From the NCBI GenBank assembly GCA_017893485.1, contig CM030366.1, positions 72,327,469-72,391,468 of the forward strand: a DNA stretch of 64,000 nt. Reading direction: 5' to 3'. Shown in pieces: positions 35,282-45,681 of the stretch (position 1 is its first letter; the number at the start of each line of letters is the position of its first letter). This DNA comes from Hemerocallis citrina. Its lineage: Eukaryota; Streptophyta; Magnoliopsida; Asparagales; Asphodelaceae. A model generated the notes under the pieces. The model was not told the DNA's origin and made no database searches. It saw only the letters and a list, made by a program, of their open reading frames with translations. Both the position numbers and the translations under genes were made by a program.

Positions 35282-36830
35282 TTGCCATATACGAGGGTCG
35301 GTACCCCGGTACCCCGGCTCGGCGCATCGAAGTTGACTGGCCGAGGCACAAAGTTGTGTGTTTTGGAGGAGGTGCTTCCTGAGGGGTCACCTCCTCGGCA
35401 CTTAGTGGCTCGGTGGCTCGGCTGAGCTGTTCGGTAGCTTGGCTGGGCGAACCGATGGCAGGCAGCAAGGAGGGACGCGTGGCTGGATCTGGACGGTCCA
35501 TCTTGACGCGCATCTCGAGGATGGGGTTCAGACCACGAGAAAACGCTATCTTGTCGTTTTGTGGGCGTGGCACGATCTGAACCGTCCATCAGATTTTGTC
35601 GTGAGTTTTAAGGAGATTCGACGGTGACTTCGCCTCGGAGCGATTTTTTGCCATATACGAGGGTCGGTACCCCGGTATCTCGGCTCGGCGGATCGAAGTT
35701 GACTGGTCGAGGCACAAAGTTGTGTGTTTTGGAGGAGGTGCTTCCTGAGGGGTCATCTCCTCGGCACTTAGTGGCTCGGTGGCTCGGCTGAGCTGTTCGG
35801 TAGCTCGGCTGGGCGAACCGATGGCAGGCAGCAAGGAGGGACGCGTGGCTGGATCTGGACGGTCCATCTTGACGCGCATCTCGAGGATGGGGTTCAAATC
35901 ACGAGAAAACGCTTTCTTATCGTTTTGTGGGCGTGGCACGATCTGAACCGTCCATCAGATTTTGTCGCGAGTTTTAAGGAGATCCGACGGTGACTTCACC
36001 TCGGAGCGATTTTTTGCCATATACGAGGGTCGGTACCCCGGTACCCCGGCTCGGCGGATCGAAGTTGACTGGCCGAGGTACAAAGTTGTGTGTTTTGGAG
36101 GAGGTGCTTCCTGAGGGGTCACCTCCTCGGCACTTAGTGGCTCGGTGGCTCGGCTGAGCTGTTCGGTAGCTTGGCTGGGCGAACCGATGGCAGGCAGCAA
36201 GGAGGGACGCGTGGCTGGATCTGGACGGTCCATCTTGACGCGCATCTCGAGGATGGGGTTCAAATCACGAGAAAACGCTATCTTATCGTTTTGTGGGCGT
36301 GGCACGATCTGAACCGTCCATCAGATTTTGTCGCGAGTTTTAAGGAGATCCGACGGTGACTTCACCTCGGAGCGATTTTTTGCCATATACGAGGGTCGGT
36401 ACCCCGGCTCGGCGGATCGAAGTTGACTGGCCGAGGCACAAAGTTGTGTGTTTTGGAGGAGGTGCTTCCTGAGGGGTCACCTCCTTGGCACTTAGTGGCT
36501 CGATGGCTCGGCTGAGCTGTTCGGTAGCTCGGCTGGGCGAACCGATGGCAGGCAGCAAGGAGGGACGCGTGGCTGGATCTGGACGGTCCATCTTGACGCG
36601 CATCTCGAGGATGGGGTTCAGATCATGAGAAAACGCTATCTTGTCGTTTTGTGGGCGTGGCACGATCTGAACCGTCCATCAGATTTTGTCGCGAGTTTTA
36701 AGGAGATCCGACGGTGACTTCGCCTCGGAGCGATTTTTTGCCATATACGAGGGTCGGTACCCCGGTATCTCGGCTCGGCGCATCGAAGTTGACTGGCCGA
36801 GGCACAAAGTTATGTAGCCGGGGCGTCCTA
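35282..36830 (+). repeat. Tat-2 repeat array II (366-bp units)
   Basis: TTGCCATATACGAGGGTCGG recurs at 35282, 35648, 36014, 36380 and 36738. Spacing is 366, 366, 366 and 358 bp. Four full units and a truncated fifth lead to the antisense gene. Units share AGTTGACTGGCCGAGG, GAACCGATGGCAGGCAGCAA and TATCTTGTCGTTTTGTGGGC. Confidence 0.92.
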
Positions 36831-37191
36831 TGGCTTTCTAGTAGGTGGCCGAGACGTTGACTTGGTATTTTTAAGGGTCTCTTGCTCTGAGTAGGCTCCG
36901 TATTTTTTCCGCTTCCGCCTGTCGCTTTGGCTCCCTGTTGGGCTTTTTGCGTTTCCCAAGGAGGCCCAACTTGGAGGGGTTAAAAGCGCTCACTCTTACT
37001 CTCAAAGCTCACTTCTCACATTTACCTCAAGTTTTTTACTTTAGTTCTCTAAGTGCTCTGCTAGCGGCGATTTCCTCTCCAAGGCGTTTCCGTTAGCTGT
37101 CGTGTGGGCCAGGCAATTTCCGGCAGAGTACTCTGACCGTAGACGTCACTTCAAAAGGTCAGTTTACTTAGTCTGAATAATTTTCCTAGAG
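36831..37191 (+). promoter_or_regulatory. Likely 5' region of the Tat-2 antisense gene
   Basis: Sequence unique in the window between array II and the ATG. From about 36980 it becomes C/T-rich like a plant 5' leader (CTCTTACTCTCAAAGCTCAC). GTTAAAAGC at about 36979 could serve as a weak TATA element. No experimental start site can be inferred. Confidence 0.4.
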
Positions 37192-40100
37192 ATGTCTCGA
37201 GTAGATTCGGGGAGTGGGGCTTCGTCTTCGGGCGACGAGAGTGCCGAGGAGAGGAGGAGGTCGGAGATTAGGAGGAAGGGTAAGCAAGCCGCTGAACCTT
37301 CTGTAGTCGAGACGAAGAAAGGGAAGAAGAAGAGGAGGGTAGAGACCCAATCCCCCATTGTGGAGGTGATTGTGGAGAATCCGAAGCAGGCAGGCGAGAT
37401 AGGACGGTATCCTTCCGTCCTGTCCGGTCATTCGGGGGTCAGGCAGTACCAGGGGGACTTGCTAGAGAAGGCGATCTATGGGAAGTCCAAGATCGTCGAA
37501 GAGCCCAATCCGGAACTTGCCACCGAAGTGGATGAGCTCATCACTTTGGTATCCGAGGAGGACCTGCTCCGGGTTAGAAAGGCTTTCGCTATCCCTCCGG
37601 AGTACAAACTGATTCTTCCAGGTCCTGGGATACGAGCGAATTCTAAGTTGCCGTCTTCGGACATGTGCATGTTCGACGTTGACTCCTTTCATGCCGGACT
37701 GCGTTTCCCTCTGCACCCATTCATCCTCGAGATCCTCGGCTGGTATTGCCTCGCGCCAACCCAGTTCATGCCGAACACATGGCGCCATGTGAACGCCTTT
37801 ATGCTTCAGTGCTACCGAGCCGAGGTGCAGCCGGATCTCACGGTCTTCCGAGGAATGTATCGAGTAAACCGTCAGCACAAGACGGAGTACCGATACTACT
37901 TGGGGCCGAGGAAGGGTGTCAAGATTGTAGAAAACCCTGACTCGATTAAGGGTTGGAAGGAAAAGTTTTTTATAGTGAGGGGCGAGGCGATCAGGCCCAT
38001 CCCGACCTGTTGGAAGGTGGAGGTGCCTAATTTCGCACGCGCCGACCCGGTTTTGTCTGATGCCGAGGAAGAGGTGGCGAGGAGGATAATGGCCCTTCCG
38101 ATACTGAGTTGGAGGGATTTGACGGAGGAGGTGTTGTTCGGGTGCGGCCTAAGCCCCATCAACCCGAGTACGCTCCTGACATCTCGTTTTTTTTTATTTT
38201 TCTTCTAAGTTTTTGGTTCGGCCTGCTAACTCTTCCCCCCCCCCCCTCTTTTTTTTGACTCGTTGCAGAAGCAATGAAGATCGACTTCAACTCCATGATG
38301 GCGGACAGATCTAAGCTGGCCGGGGGGAAGAAGAGGAAGAGGGCGGCTGCGACTGTTTCGTCGACCCCGGCACCTGCCGTCGCCTCGACCATCTCTCCGC
38401 TCCCCCTGCTGTGGAGGTGCCCTCAGAAGTTATCGTCGCTGAGGAGCCCCCGTCTTCTTCGGTCCCTGGCGTTATCGAGGGGATCTTCGATGTGAACGCG
38501 GCGCTGTCGATCGAGGCACCACCGCTGACCTAGGCCGCCGAAGAGATTCTGACAGAGCAGCACAAGCAACTGTTTGTGCCGAATTGGCGAGTGAAGAACC
38601 ATGACGGGTTCCTCAGCAATTCGCAGATGTCAGTGCAGGTCGTCAAACACTTGGCGACCCCGAAGGACAGGGCCGCGCTGAGGGCGGGGACGGTCGGTGA
38701 TGATACCTATGAAGTCGCCCGGTCGCTCGTTTCGGTAAGTGTATTGCAAATTTCTCTAAGTCTGCAACTCGGCATGTGTATTAGTAACTGTTGTCTCTGT
38801 AGGCCACTTGCCACTTCGGCCACCTCCTCGAGACATTTGCCACGCAGGAGAAGGAGCTGAGGTCCGCCAGCGACAAGGATAGGTTGGCGAAGGTTAGGGC
38901 GGTCAAAGAACTTGAGGCCGAGCAGAGGAGGGCTGAGGCCTTGGAAGTCCGGGTCGCGGATCTTGGGTCGGATTTGGAGAAGGCCAAGGAGCGGCTCGAC
39001 GCGGAGTCTGCCAAGGCCGCCAAGGCTGCCGAGGACTTAGCTGCGGCGCTGAAGTCCTTGGCCGAGGAGAGAGCGGAGAAGGAGGCCCTGGCGACGAGGA
39101 TCCGGGCCGAGGTGGAGAAGGAGGTCGAGGAAGAGGCGAAGAAGCACATGGCCGAAAATATGGAGAGGTCCTATCAGATGGCCCTCGACCACGTTCAGGA
39201 GCGAGTCCCTGGCTTCGAGCGGGTCGGCTATCAATTGTTTCCATCGCCGACCTCGGACGATGAAGGGGAGGAAGGCGAAGAGGACGAGGCTGAAGGCGAA
39301 GGCGAGGGAGGACAGGATGGAGAGACTGTGGCAGATGGCCAGGTCAAGGGACCCTCCGTCGATGCACCTGTGGCTGACGCGGCGACGAAGGTACCCTTGA
39401 TCCCCTCGGTTTTTGTAGTTCCTCTTTTTTTTGTTTCGATCGTTGTAATGCCTTTTGCAGACTGGCCACCGCCTTTCAATGAATGAAAAGTATTTTGACT
39501 CCGGAATTTGTCTAAGTGTTTGGCTCGGTAATGAATGAAAAGTATCCAATGCTATCTCTTTCTTATTTCAGATTGCCGAGCCGGCTTGTAACACTTCGGC
39601 CGAACAGCGCCGAGCCGAGCTGTTTAAGCGATCTCGGGAGGATCGTCTCGAGGGTGAGGTTCACTTGACGAGGAAAATACTTTATAACTTGGAGATAAGG
39701 CATAGCGATGCTTTAGTTGAACTGCACCACCTGCGAGTAGTCGAGGCCGAGCTATCTGCTAGGGAAGAGGAACTGGCTCGGATTTCAGCCGAACGGGACG
39801 GCTTGGTGAAGAAGGTGGAAGAGCTGCAGAGGGTGACTGTCGACAAGAGCATCGAAGTGACCCACTTGTGTCGCGTTATCTCTGACAGCACCGAATACCC
39901 CGGTTCGGCGAAACTCCCTCGGTTTAAGGTGATAGTAAAGGATGACACTTTGAAAGATCGCATCGTCGAGCTGGAGGAAGAAGTCGCTCGGCTCAAGCCT
40001 CAACCGGTGAGGGCCAACGTCCGGAGCACCTCGTGCACCCGCGAGGAGATCGAGCGAGGGATCACGTTCTATCAAGCGGCGAGCCGGACTCCCCTCGTAG

Positions 40101-40285
40101 GCAGGTCAGCCGCCGATGCCCAAAGCGGTGTGGCGGTGTCCTCAAGTGGTGCTTCGGTAGGAGCGACCGTCAGAGTTAGTGGTGAGGAGGCGTCCCGGTT
40201 CGTCGGCCTAGATTCGAGCTCGGAGGTCAAGAAGCGTCGACCCAAAGTGTCTCTAAAACGGAGTATTCCCCTTCCTCGGAAGTAA
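37192..40285 (+). pseudogene. Four-exon gene antisense to Tat-2 pol; gypsy-type transposon domain plus coiled coils
   Basis: Predicted exons are 37192-38167, 38269-38734, 38803-39390 and 39572-40285. All three introns have GT and AG borders (for example GTAAGT at 38735, TTGCAG before 38269), and joining them keeps the frame. After a Ser/Glu/Lys-rich head, exon 1 carries a conserved segment (FHAGLRFPLHPFILEILGWY, APTQFMPNTWRHVNAFM, KGWKEKFFIV) typical of the plant 'putative gypsy type transposon' family, PF04195 type. Exons 3 and 4 encode long Glu/Lys/Ala coiled coils. The function of the family is unknown. Exon 2 lacks one base near 38397 and has TAG at 38531-38533, so this copy is disabled there; the other exons are open. 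Confidence 0.82.
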
Positions 40286-40560
40286 CGGGCTGGTCGTGTC
40301 CCTGTGTTGTAATCCTACTTGCAAGTTTTTGCTGTTGTAATCCGCTTTGTAACTTTTATCCAACTTATTAATGGAATTGGAGTTGTTTTATCCGAATTGT
40401 CCTTGGCTGTCTTCTTATCTGTGCTATGGTTGTGTCAGCTAGAGTAGGCTTAAGACGAACCACGAGGCTGGTGTTCGCTTTGCCGAACTCCTTGGCCTCG
40501 AATTTTCCTTTTTCGCTGCGTTTATGAGCCATAGGCTTGGTTTGGCTGTTGAGGCATAGT
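40286..40560 (+). other. 3' flank of the antisense gene
   Basis: Short T-rich 3' UTR-like sequence with TTATTAATGGAATTGGAG at about 40366, a plausible plant polyadenylation region. No other gene. Confidence 0.45.
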
Positions 40561-41035
40561 TGCTTCTTGACTGCGCCCACGTGGCTTGATCAGGAACGTC
40601 TGATGTTTGCACGGACCTCGAGGCGGGTCCGGTTCCCAAGAAAACAATATCTTGTCGTTTTGTGGACACGTGGCTGAACGAGATCCGCTCATCACGCGCT
40701 AGCGCACTTTCTGAGGCGATCTGACGGTGGCTTCACCTCGGAGTGATTTTTTGCCATATACGAGGGTCGGTAACCCGGTACCTCGGCTCGGCTCGTAGTT
40801 GCTTCCTGATTGCGCCCACGTGGCCTAATCAGGGACGTCTGATGTTTGCACGGATCTTGAGGCGGGTCCAGTTTCCAAGAAAATACTATCTTGTCGTTTT
40901 GTGGACACGTGGCTGAATGAGATCCGCTCATCACGCCCTAGCGTACTTTCTGAGGCGATCTGACGGTGGCTTCGCCTCGGAGTGATTTTTTGCCATATAC
41001 GAGGGTCGGTAACCCGGTACCTCGGCTCGACGCGT
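40561..41035 (+). repeat. Tat-2 repeat pair III (about 239-bp units)
   Basis: Two units start at 40561 and 40800 (TGCTTC(T/C)TGA(C/T)TGCGCC). Both contain TATCTTGTCGTTTTGTGGAC and GCCATATACGAGGGTCGG, the same modules as arrays I and II on the other side of the antisense gene. Confidence 0.88.
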
Positions 41036-41117
41036 GTGGGCTGTGATTTGTACCTAATCCTGGCCCGACCGAGGGTGAGTCGGAAAGATTGGGTCAAGTC
41101 GTCGGAGAGATCCGATC

Positions 41118-41776
41118 GTTGGATTAGTTTAGTTTGGGGGATGCGGGAGCAGTTTCGAATGGCGAGCTACTTCTATTCCGCTTAGGAGCGAACTTGCGAA
41201 GCAAAGCCGAGCCAAGTGTTGGACTCCGATCCATTCAACGGCTGCAGGAGCAATTTCGAACGGCGATCTACCCCCGGCTCGTCTATAGACGTGCCGAGGA
41301 GGAAGAGTCGAGCCGAGTGCTGGACTCCGAACCATCGTGTGGTTAGTTTAAGGGATGCAGGAGCAGTTTCGAATGGCGAGCTGCTTCTAGTCCGCTTAGG
41401 AGCGAACTTGCGAAGCAAAGTCGAGCCAAGTGTTGGACTCCGATCCATTCAACGGCTGCAGGAGCAATTTCGAACGGCGATCTACCCCCGGCTCGTCTAT
41501 AGACGTGCCGAGGAGGAAGAGTCGAGCCGAGTGCTGGACTCCGAACCATCGTGTGGTTAGTTTAAGGGATGCAGGAGCAGTTTCGAATGGCGAGCTGCTT
41601 CTAGTCCGCTTAGGAGCGAACTTGCGAAGCAAAGTCGAGCCAAGTGTTGGACTCCGATCCATTCAACGGCTGCAGGAGCAATTTCGAACGGCGATCTACC
41701 CCCGGCTCGTCTATAGACGTGCCGAGGAGGAAGAGTCGAGCCGAGTGCTAGACTCCGAACCATCGTGTGGTTAGAA
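41118..41776 (+). repeat. Tat-2 repeat array IV (214-bp units)
   Basis: GGTTAG recurs at 41341, 41555 and 41769, giving exact 214-base spacing. Units two and three are nearly identical; unit one is slightly diverged. Both strands are open across units, so the identical long reading frames are a consequence of repetition. Confidence 0.93.
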
Positions 41777-41941
41777 AATTTAAGGCTGAGGTATGCGATA
41801 GTATCAAAAATATGAAAAACTTTATTTATTAATATCTAATGGTCGGCTGCTTCTAAAGTTGCTAGCCGTTATTACAATGAAAAAAGAACAAAGGAAAAAT
41901 TACTAGCAGCAGGAGAGGAGTGGTCCGACATCTCGAGTTAC

Positions 41942-43672
41942 TTAGATAGGCGTAGCTGCCTTCTCTTGGTATTTCAAAAGATGGTCGGCGTTCCAAGTCC
42001 TGGGAATTTCTCTGCCCTCAAGATCTTATAGCTTGTATGCACCGGGGCGGATCACTTTGGAGACTTTGTATGGTCCCTCCCAATTTGGGGCCAGTTTGCT
42101 TTTCTGTCCGGGGAACGAGATGGCCAATTTTCGGAGGACCAGATCCCCTTCTTTCAGGTCGGTTGGGCGGACCCGTTTGTTGTAGGCGAGTTCGATTCTT
42201 CTCCGGTAACTTTGTTGCCGTATGGCTGCTCTTTCCCGGATTTCGTCTATCAAGTCTAGGCTCGTTCTGAGCTCCCCGGCATTCTGTTCTTCTTCAAAAG
42301 CTATCAAACGAGGAGAGGGTATCCCAACTTCTAGTGGGATGAGGGCCTCGGACCCATAGGTGAGATTGAACGGACTCTCGCCTGTCGGGGTCCGCTTCGT
42401 GGTTCGGTAATTCCACAACACATTGGGCAGCTGATCGACCAACAATCCCTTGGAGCACTTGTCGAGTCTCTTCTTGATGCCGGAGAGGATCTGTCGGTTG
42501 GCATTCTCGGCTTGGCCATTTGACTGGGGATGAGAGACGGAGGAGAAGCGGTGTTGTATGGCTAGGTCTTCACATAAGGCTCGGAAGGCAGCTCCAGCGA
42601 ACTGCGTACCGTTATCTGTAATTACGACCCGAGGAACACCGAATCGGCAGATTACATTTTTCCACAAGAATTGAACAACTCTATGTTCGGTAATTGTAGC
42701 CAGGGGCTCGGCCTCTATCCATTTTGAGAAGTAGTCGACTGCCACGACTAGGAACTTCAATTGTCCGGGGGCCGGTGGAAATGGCCCCAGTAAATCCATC
42801 CCCCACATTGCGAAGGGGATCAGACTTGATAGGGAGGAGAGTGGTGCTTGTGGAAGGCGTCGGATGTCGGAATACTTCTGGCAGGAGGTGCATTGCCGAA
42901 CGTGTTGTTCGGCGTCCCGTAGGAGAGTGGGCCAGTAATACCCGTAGTTTAACACTTTGCGCGCCAAGGCTCTGGAGCCGGAGTGGGCTCCGCCGATGCC
43001 CTCATGGAGCTCTTGAAGGGCGTAGTCGGCTTGTCCGGGGGAGAGGCACCTTAGGTAGGGTCGAGCATCCACCTGGGTGAAGGAGCGCTTATACAGAATG
43101 CCTTCGATCAATATGTAACGCTCGGCTCGGGTCCTTATCTTTCGGGCTTCCTTCGGATCCCTTGGGAGGAGTCCGTCTCTTAAAAACTCGACGAGGGGCT
43201 TCATCCAATTGTCTTCGAGGGGGAGTGGTAGTGTTTCGACGGAGTTGAGAGCCTCGTCCTCTATGCTTGGCTTGAGGAGGACTTCTATCAGAATAGTTTG
43301 TTCGAGGCCTTGCAGGGATGAGGAAGCTAATTTGGACAGGGCGTCGGCCTGGGCATTTTCTTCTCTGGGGATTCTTCGGATGAGGGCCTCCTCGAAGAGC
43401 GCCATGAGGCTCTTTACTTTGGCCAAGTACTTTACCATCCTGTCATCGCGGGCTTCATATTCGCCGAGGACCTGGTTGACGACCAACTGAGAGTCGCTGA
43501 AGATCTGCAGCCGTCGCGCCCCTGCGTTTCGGGCCATCCCAAGGCCGGCTATGAGTGCCTCGTATTCGGCTTCGTTATTCGAGGCTTTGAAGTTTATCCG
43601 GAGGGAGTATTGGAGGACAAAGTCGTCTGGGCCCGCGAGGATGACTCCTGCCCCGCTCCCCTCGTTGCAAGA
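41942..43672 (-). pseudogene. Tat-2 pol, RNase H and integrase
   Basis: RNase H continues from about 43670 (NNEAEYEALIAGL, IFSDSQLVVNQVLGEYEARD). The integrase zinc finger follows (HEGIGGAHSGSRAL ... CTSCQKY). The catalytic core has GMDLLGPF, VITDNGTQF and the Glu in NGQAENANRQI. GPYKV near 42050 resembles the C-terminal GPY/F module. An in-frame TAA (42026-42028) cuts the last 28 residues, and the frame resumes to the natural stop at 41942-41944. No chromodomain is seen, as expected outside the chromoviruses. Confidence 0.9.
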
Positions 43673-45681
43673 GGATCATATACCGACCAGACAGGCGGTC
43701 CCTTCATTGTTTGTTCGGAGTCGGGGATAGTTGTTTCAACTATGAATTCGGCCAGCGCCTGCGCCTTGATTGCGGTCCGAGGCTGATAAGTGATATCATG
43801 TTGGCTCAGCTCGATCGACCACTTCATGAGGCGGCCGGAAGTCTCTGGCTTGTGAAGGATCTGTTTCAGCGGCTGGTCGGTAAGAACGACCATCGAATGG
43901 GACTGGAAGTATGGCCGAAGCTTTCTCGCAGCCATTATCAGGGCGTAGGCTATTTTCTCAATTTTCGGGTACCGGAGCTCGGCGTCCCGGAGCACTTTGC
44001 TGACGTAGTAAATGGGCTTCTGAGTTCTTTCTTCTTCTCTGACTAAGACCGCACTAAGCGTCTGTTCGGAGGCTGCCAAATAGAGGTAGAGTGGTTCGCC
44101 CGGTATGGGTTTGCTGAGAAGGGGAGGATTGACGAGGTAAGCCTTAAGCTGGTCGAAGGAGTCTTGTTGTTGCTGCCCCCACTCGAATCCCTTAGCCCCC
44201 CTGAGGGCTTTGAAGAACGGGAGGCACTTCTCCCCAGACTTCGACAAAAAGCGCCCAATGGCGGCTAATCGACCAGTCAATCTCTGAACTTCTTTGACGT
44301 TTCTAGGCGGGGCCATGTCCAGTATGGCCTTGATTTTCTCCGGATTTGCCTCTATTCCTCGTTGGCTAACCATGAAGCTGAGGAACTTGCCTGATGAGAC
44401 GCCGAACGCACACTTGTTCGGGTTGAGTCTCATATTGTACTTTCTCAAAACATCAAATGCTTCTTAGAGGTCGGCCACGTGATCAATGCCTCGGATGCTT
44501 TTCACAAGCATGTCATCCACGTACACTTCCATGTTTCGGCCAATCTGGGCCTGGAATACCTTGTTGACGAGGCGCTGGTAAGTTGCCCCTGCATTCTTTA
44601 GGCCGAACGGCATGACTCTGTAGCATTAGAGTCCTTGGTCGGTCACAAAAGATGTCTTCGGAATATCCGGGGGGAACATCCTTATCTGATTGTAACCCGA
44701 GAAAGCATCCATGAAGCTGAGGAGCTCATGTCCCGAGGTTGCGTCAATCAGAGTGTCGATGCTCGGCAGAGGAAAGGGGTCTTTAGGGCAGGCCTTGTTT
44801 AGGTCAGTGAAATCAATACAGATTCTCCATGTTCTGTTGGACTTTTTCACCATTACTACGTTTGACAACCACTCAGGATAATTCACTTCCTGTATGAACC
44901 GGGCCTTCAACAATTTGTCCACCTCCTCTTTGATAGCGAGCTGACGTTCGGGAGCGAACTTGCGCCTCTTCTGCTGGACCGGTTTGGACCCCGGATCAAC
45001 ACTGAGGCGGTGGACCAAGAGTTCTTCGGAGATACCGGGCATGTCTGCAGCTGACCATGCGAAGAGGTCTTGGTTGGCTCGGATGCATTCTACAATATCC
45101 GCGTATAGTGCGGATGGGAGGGTCTTGCTGACAAAGAACCTGCGGGTCGGCTCCTGCTCCGAGAAGAGTACCTCCTCCAACTCGTCTACCGGCTCGGAGG
45201 TTGGCCGGGCAGCATCTTGGGGGATCTCGAGTGTTTCTAAGGAGAGGACGGGTCCGAGGGTGGAGGTCATATAACACTTGCGGGCCTGCTCCTGATTGCC
45301 CCTTACTTCTCCTACTCCAGCCCGAGTGGGGAATTTCATTTTGAGGTGATAGGCAGAAGGTACGGCTTCAAGGGCGGCTAGGCCGGGCCGACCCAAAATG
45401 ACGTTGTAGGCCGCTGGGACATCTACGACCATGAAATCCATCGACTCCGTGCGGGTAGTAGGAGTTTTGCCGGCCGTGACATCGAGGGTGATTACCCCTT
45501 CAATCGTTACCGGCACCCCCGTGAACCCATGGAGCGTGTAGCCGGCGGGCTTGAGTCTGTCTCGGGAGAGCTTCAGCCCCTTGAAAGCATCGAGGAAGAG
45601 AATGTTGACGGAGCTACCGTTATCCACTAAGATTCTCTCGACTTTGAAATTGGCCATGTGAAGACTGATGACAAGTGCGTC
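43594..45681 (-). pseudogene. Tat-2 pol, protease, reverse transcriptase and RNase H start
   Basis: The protease motif is VDNGSSVNILFLD near 45620, then ILGRPGLAALEA. RT begins near 45010. RICIDFTDLNKACPKDPFPL and FMDAFSGYNQI precede a TAA (44626-44628). VMPFGLKNAGATYQ and the catalytic YVDD (44512-44523) follow, then a second TAA (44464-44466). The connection and RNase H (KPETSGRLMKWSIELS, then YDPLATRG at the break) run on to a frameshift near 43672. All parts before the shift are in one frame with gag. Catalytic residues remain but full-length Pol cannot be made. Confidence 0.92.

Noticed and set aside
34045..36663. Many overlapping open frames on both strands, 60-160 residues
   Set aside because: They repeat with the 178-366 bp tandem units and have no domain; they are consequences of GC-rich repeats.
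34041..36830. Regular direct repeats suggesting a CRISPR array
   Set aside because: Units are 178-366 bp, spacers are not unique 30-40 bp sequences, and the context is a plant retrotransposon.
38576..38860. Separate 94-residue gene
   Set aside because: Its first part is the second half of exon 2 of the antisense gene read in frame; the rest runs into intron 2.
41134..41774. Identical 114-residue and 88-residue frames on both strands
   Set aside because: They lie in the 214-bp tandem array and duplicate exactly with it; no start context or domain.
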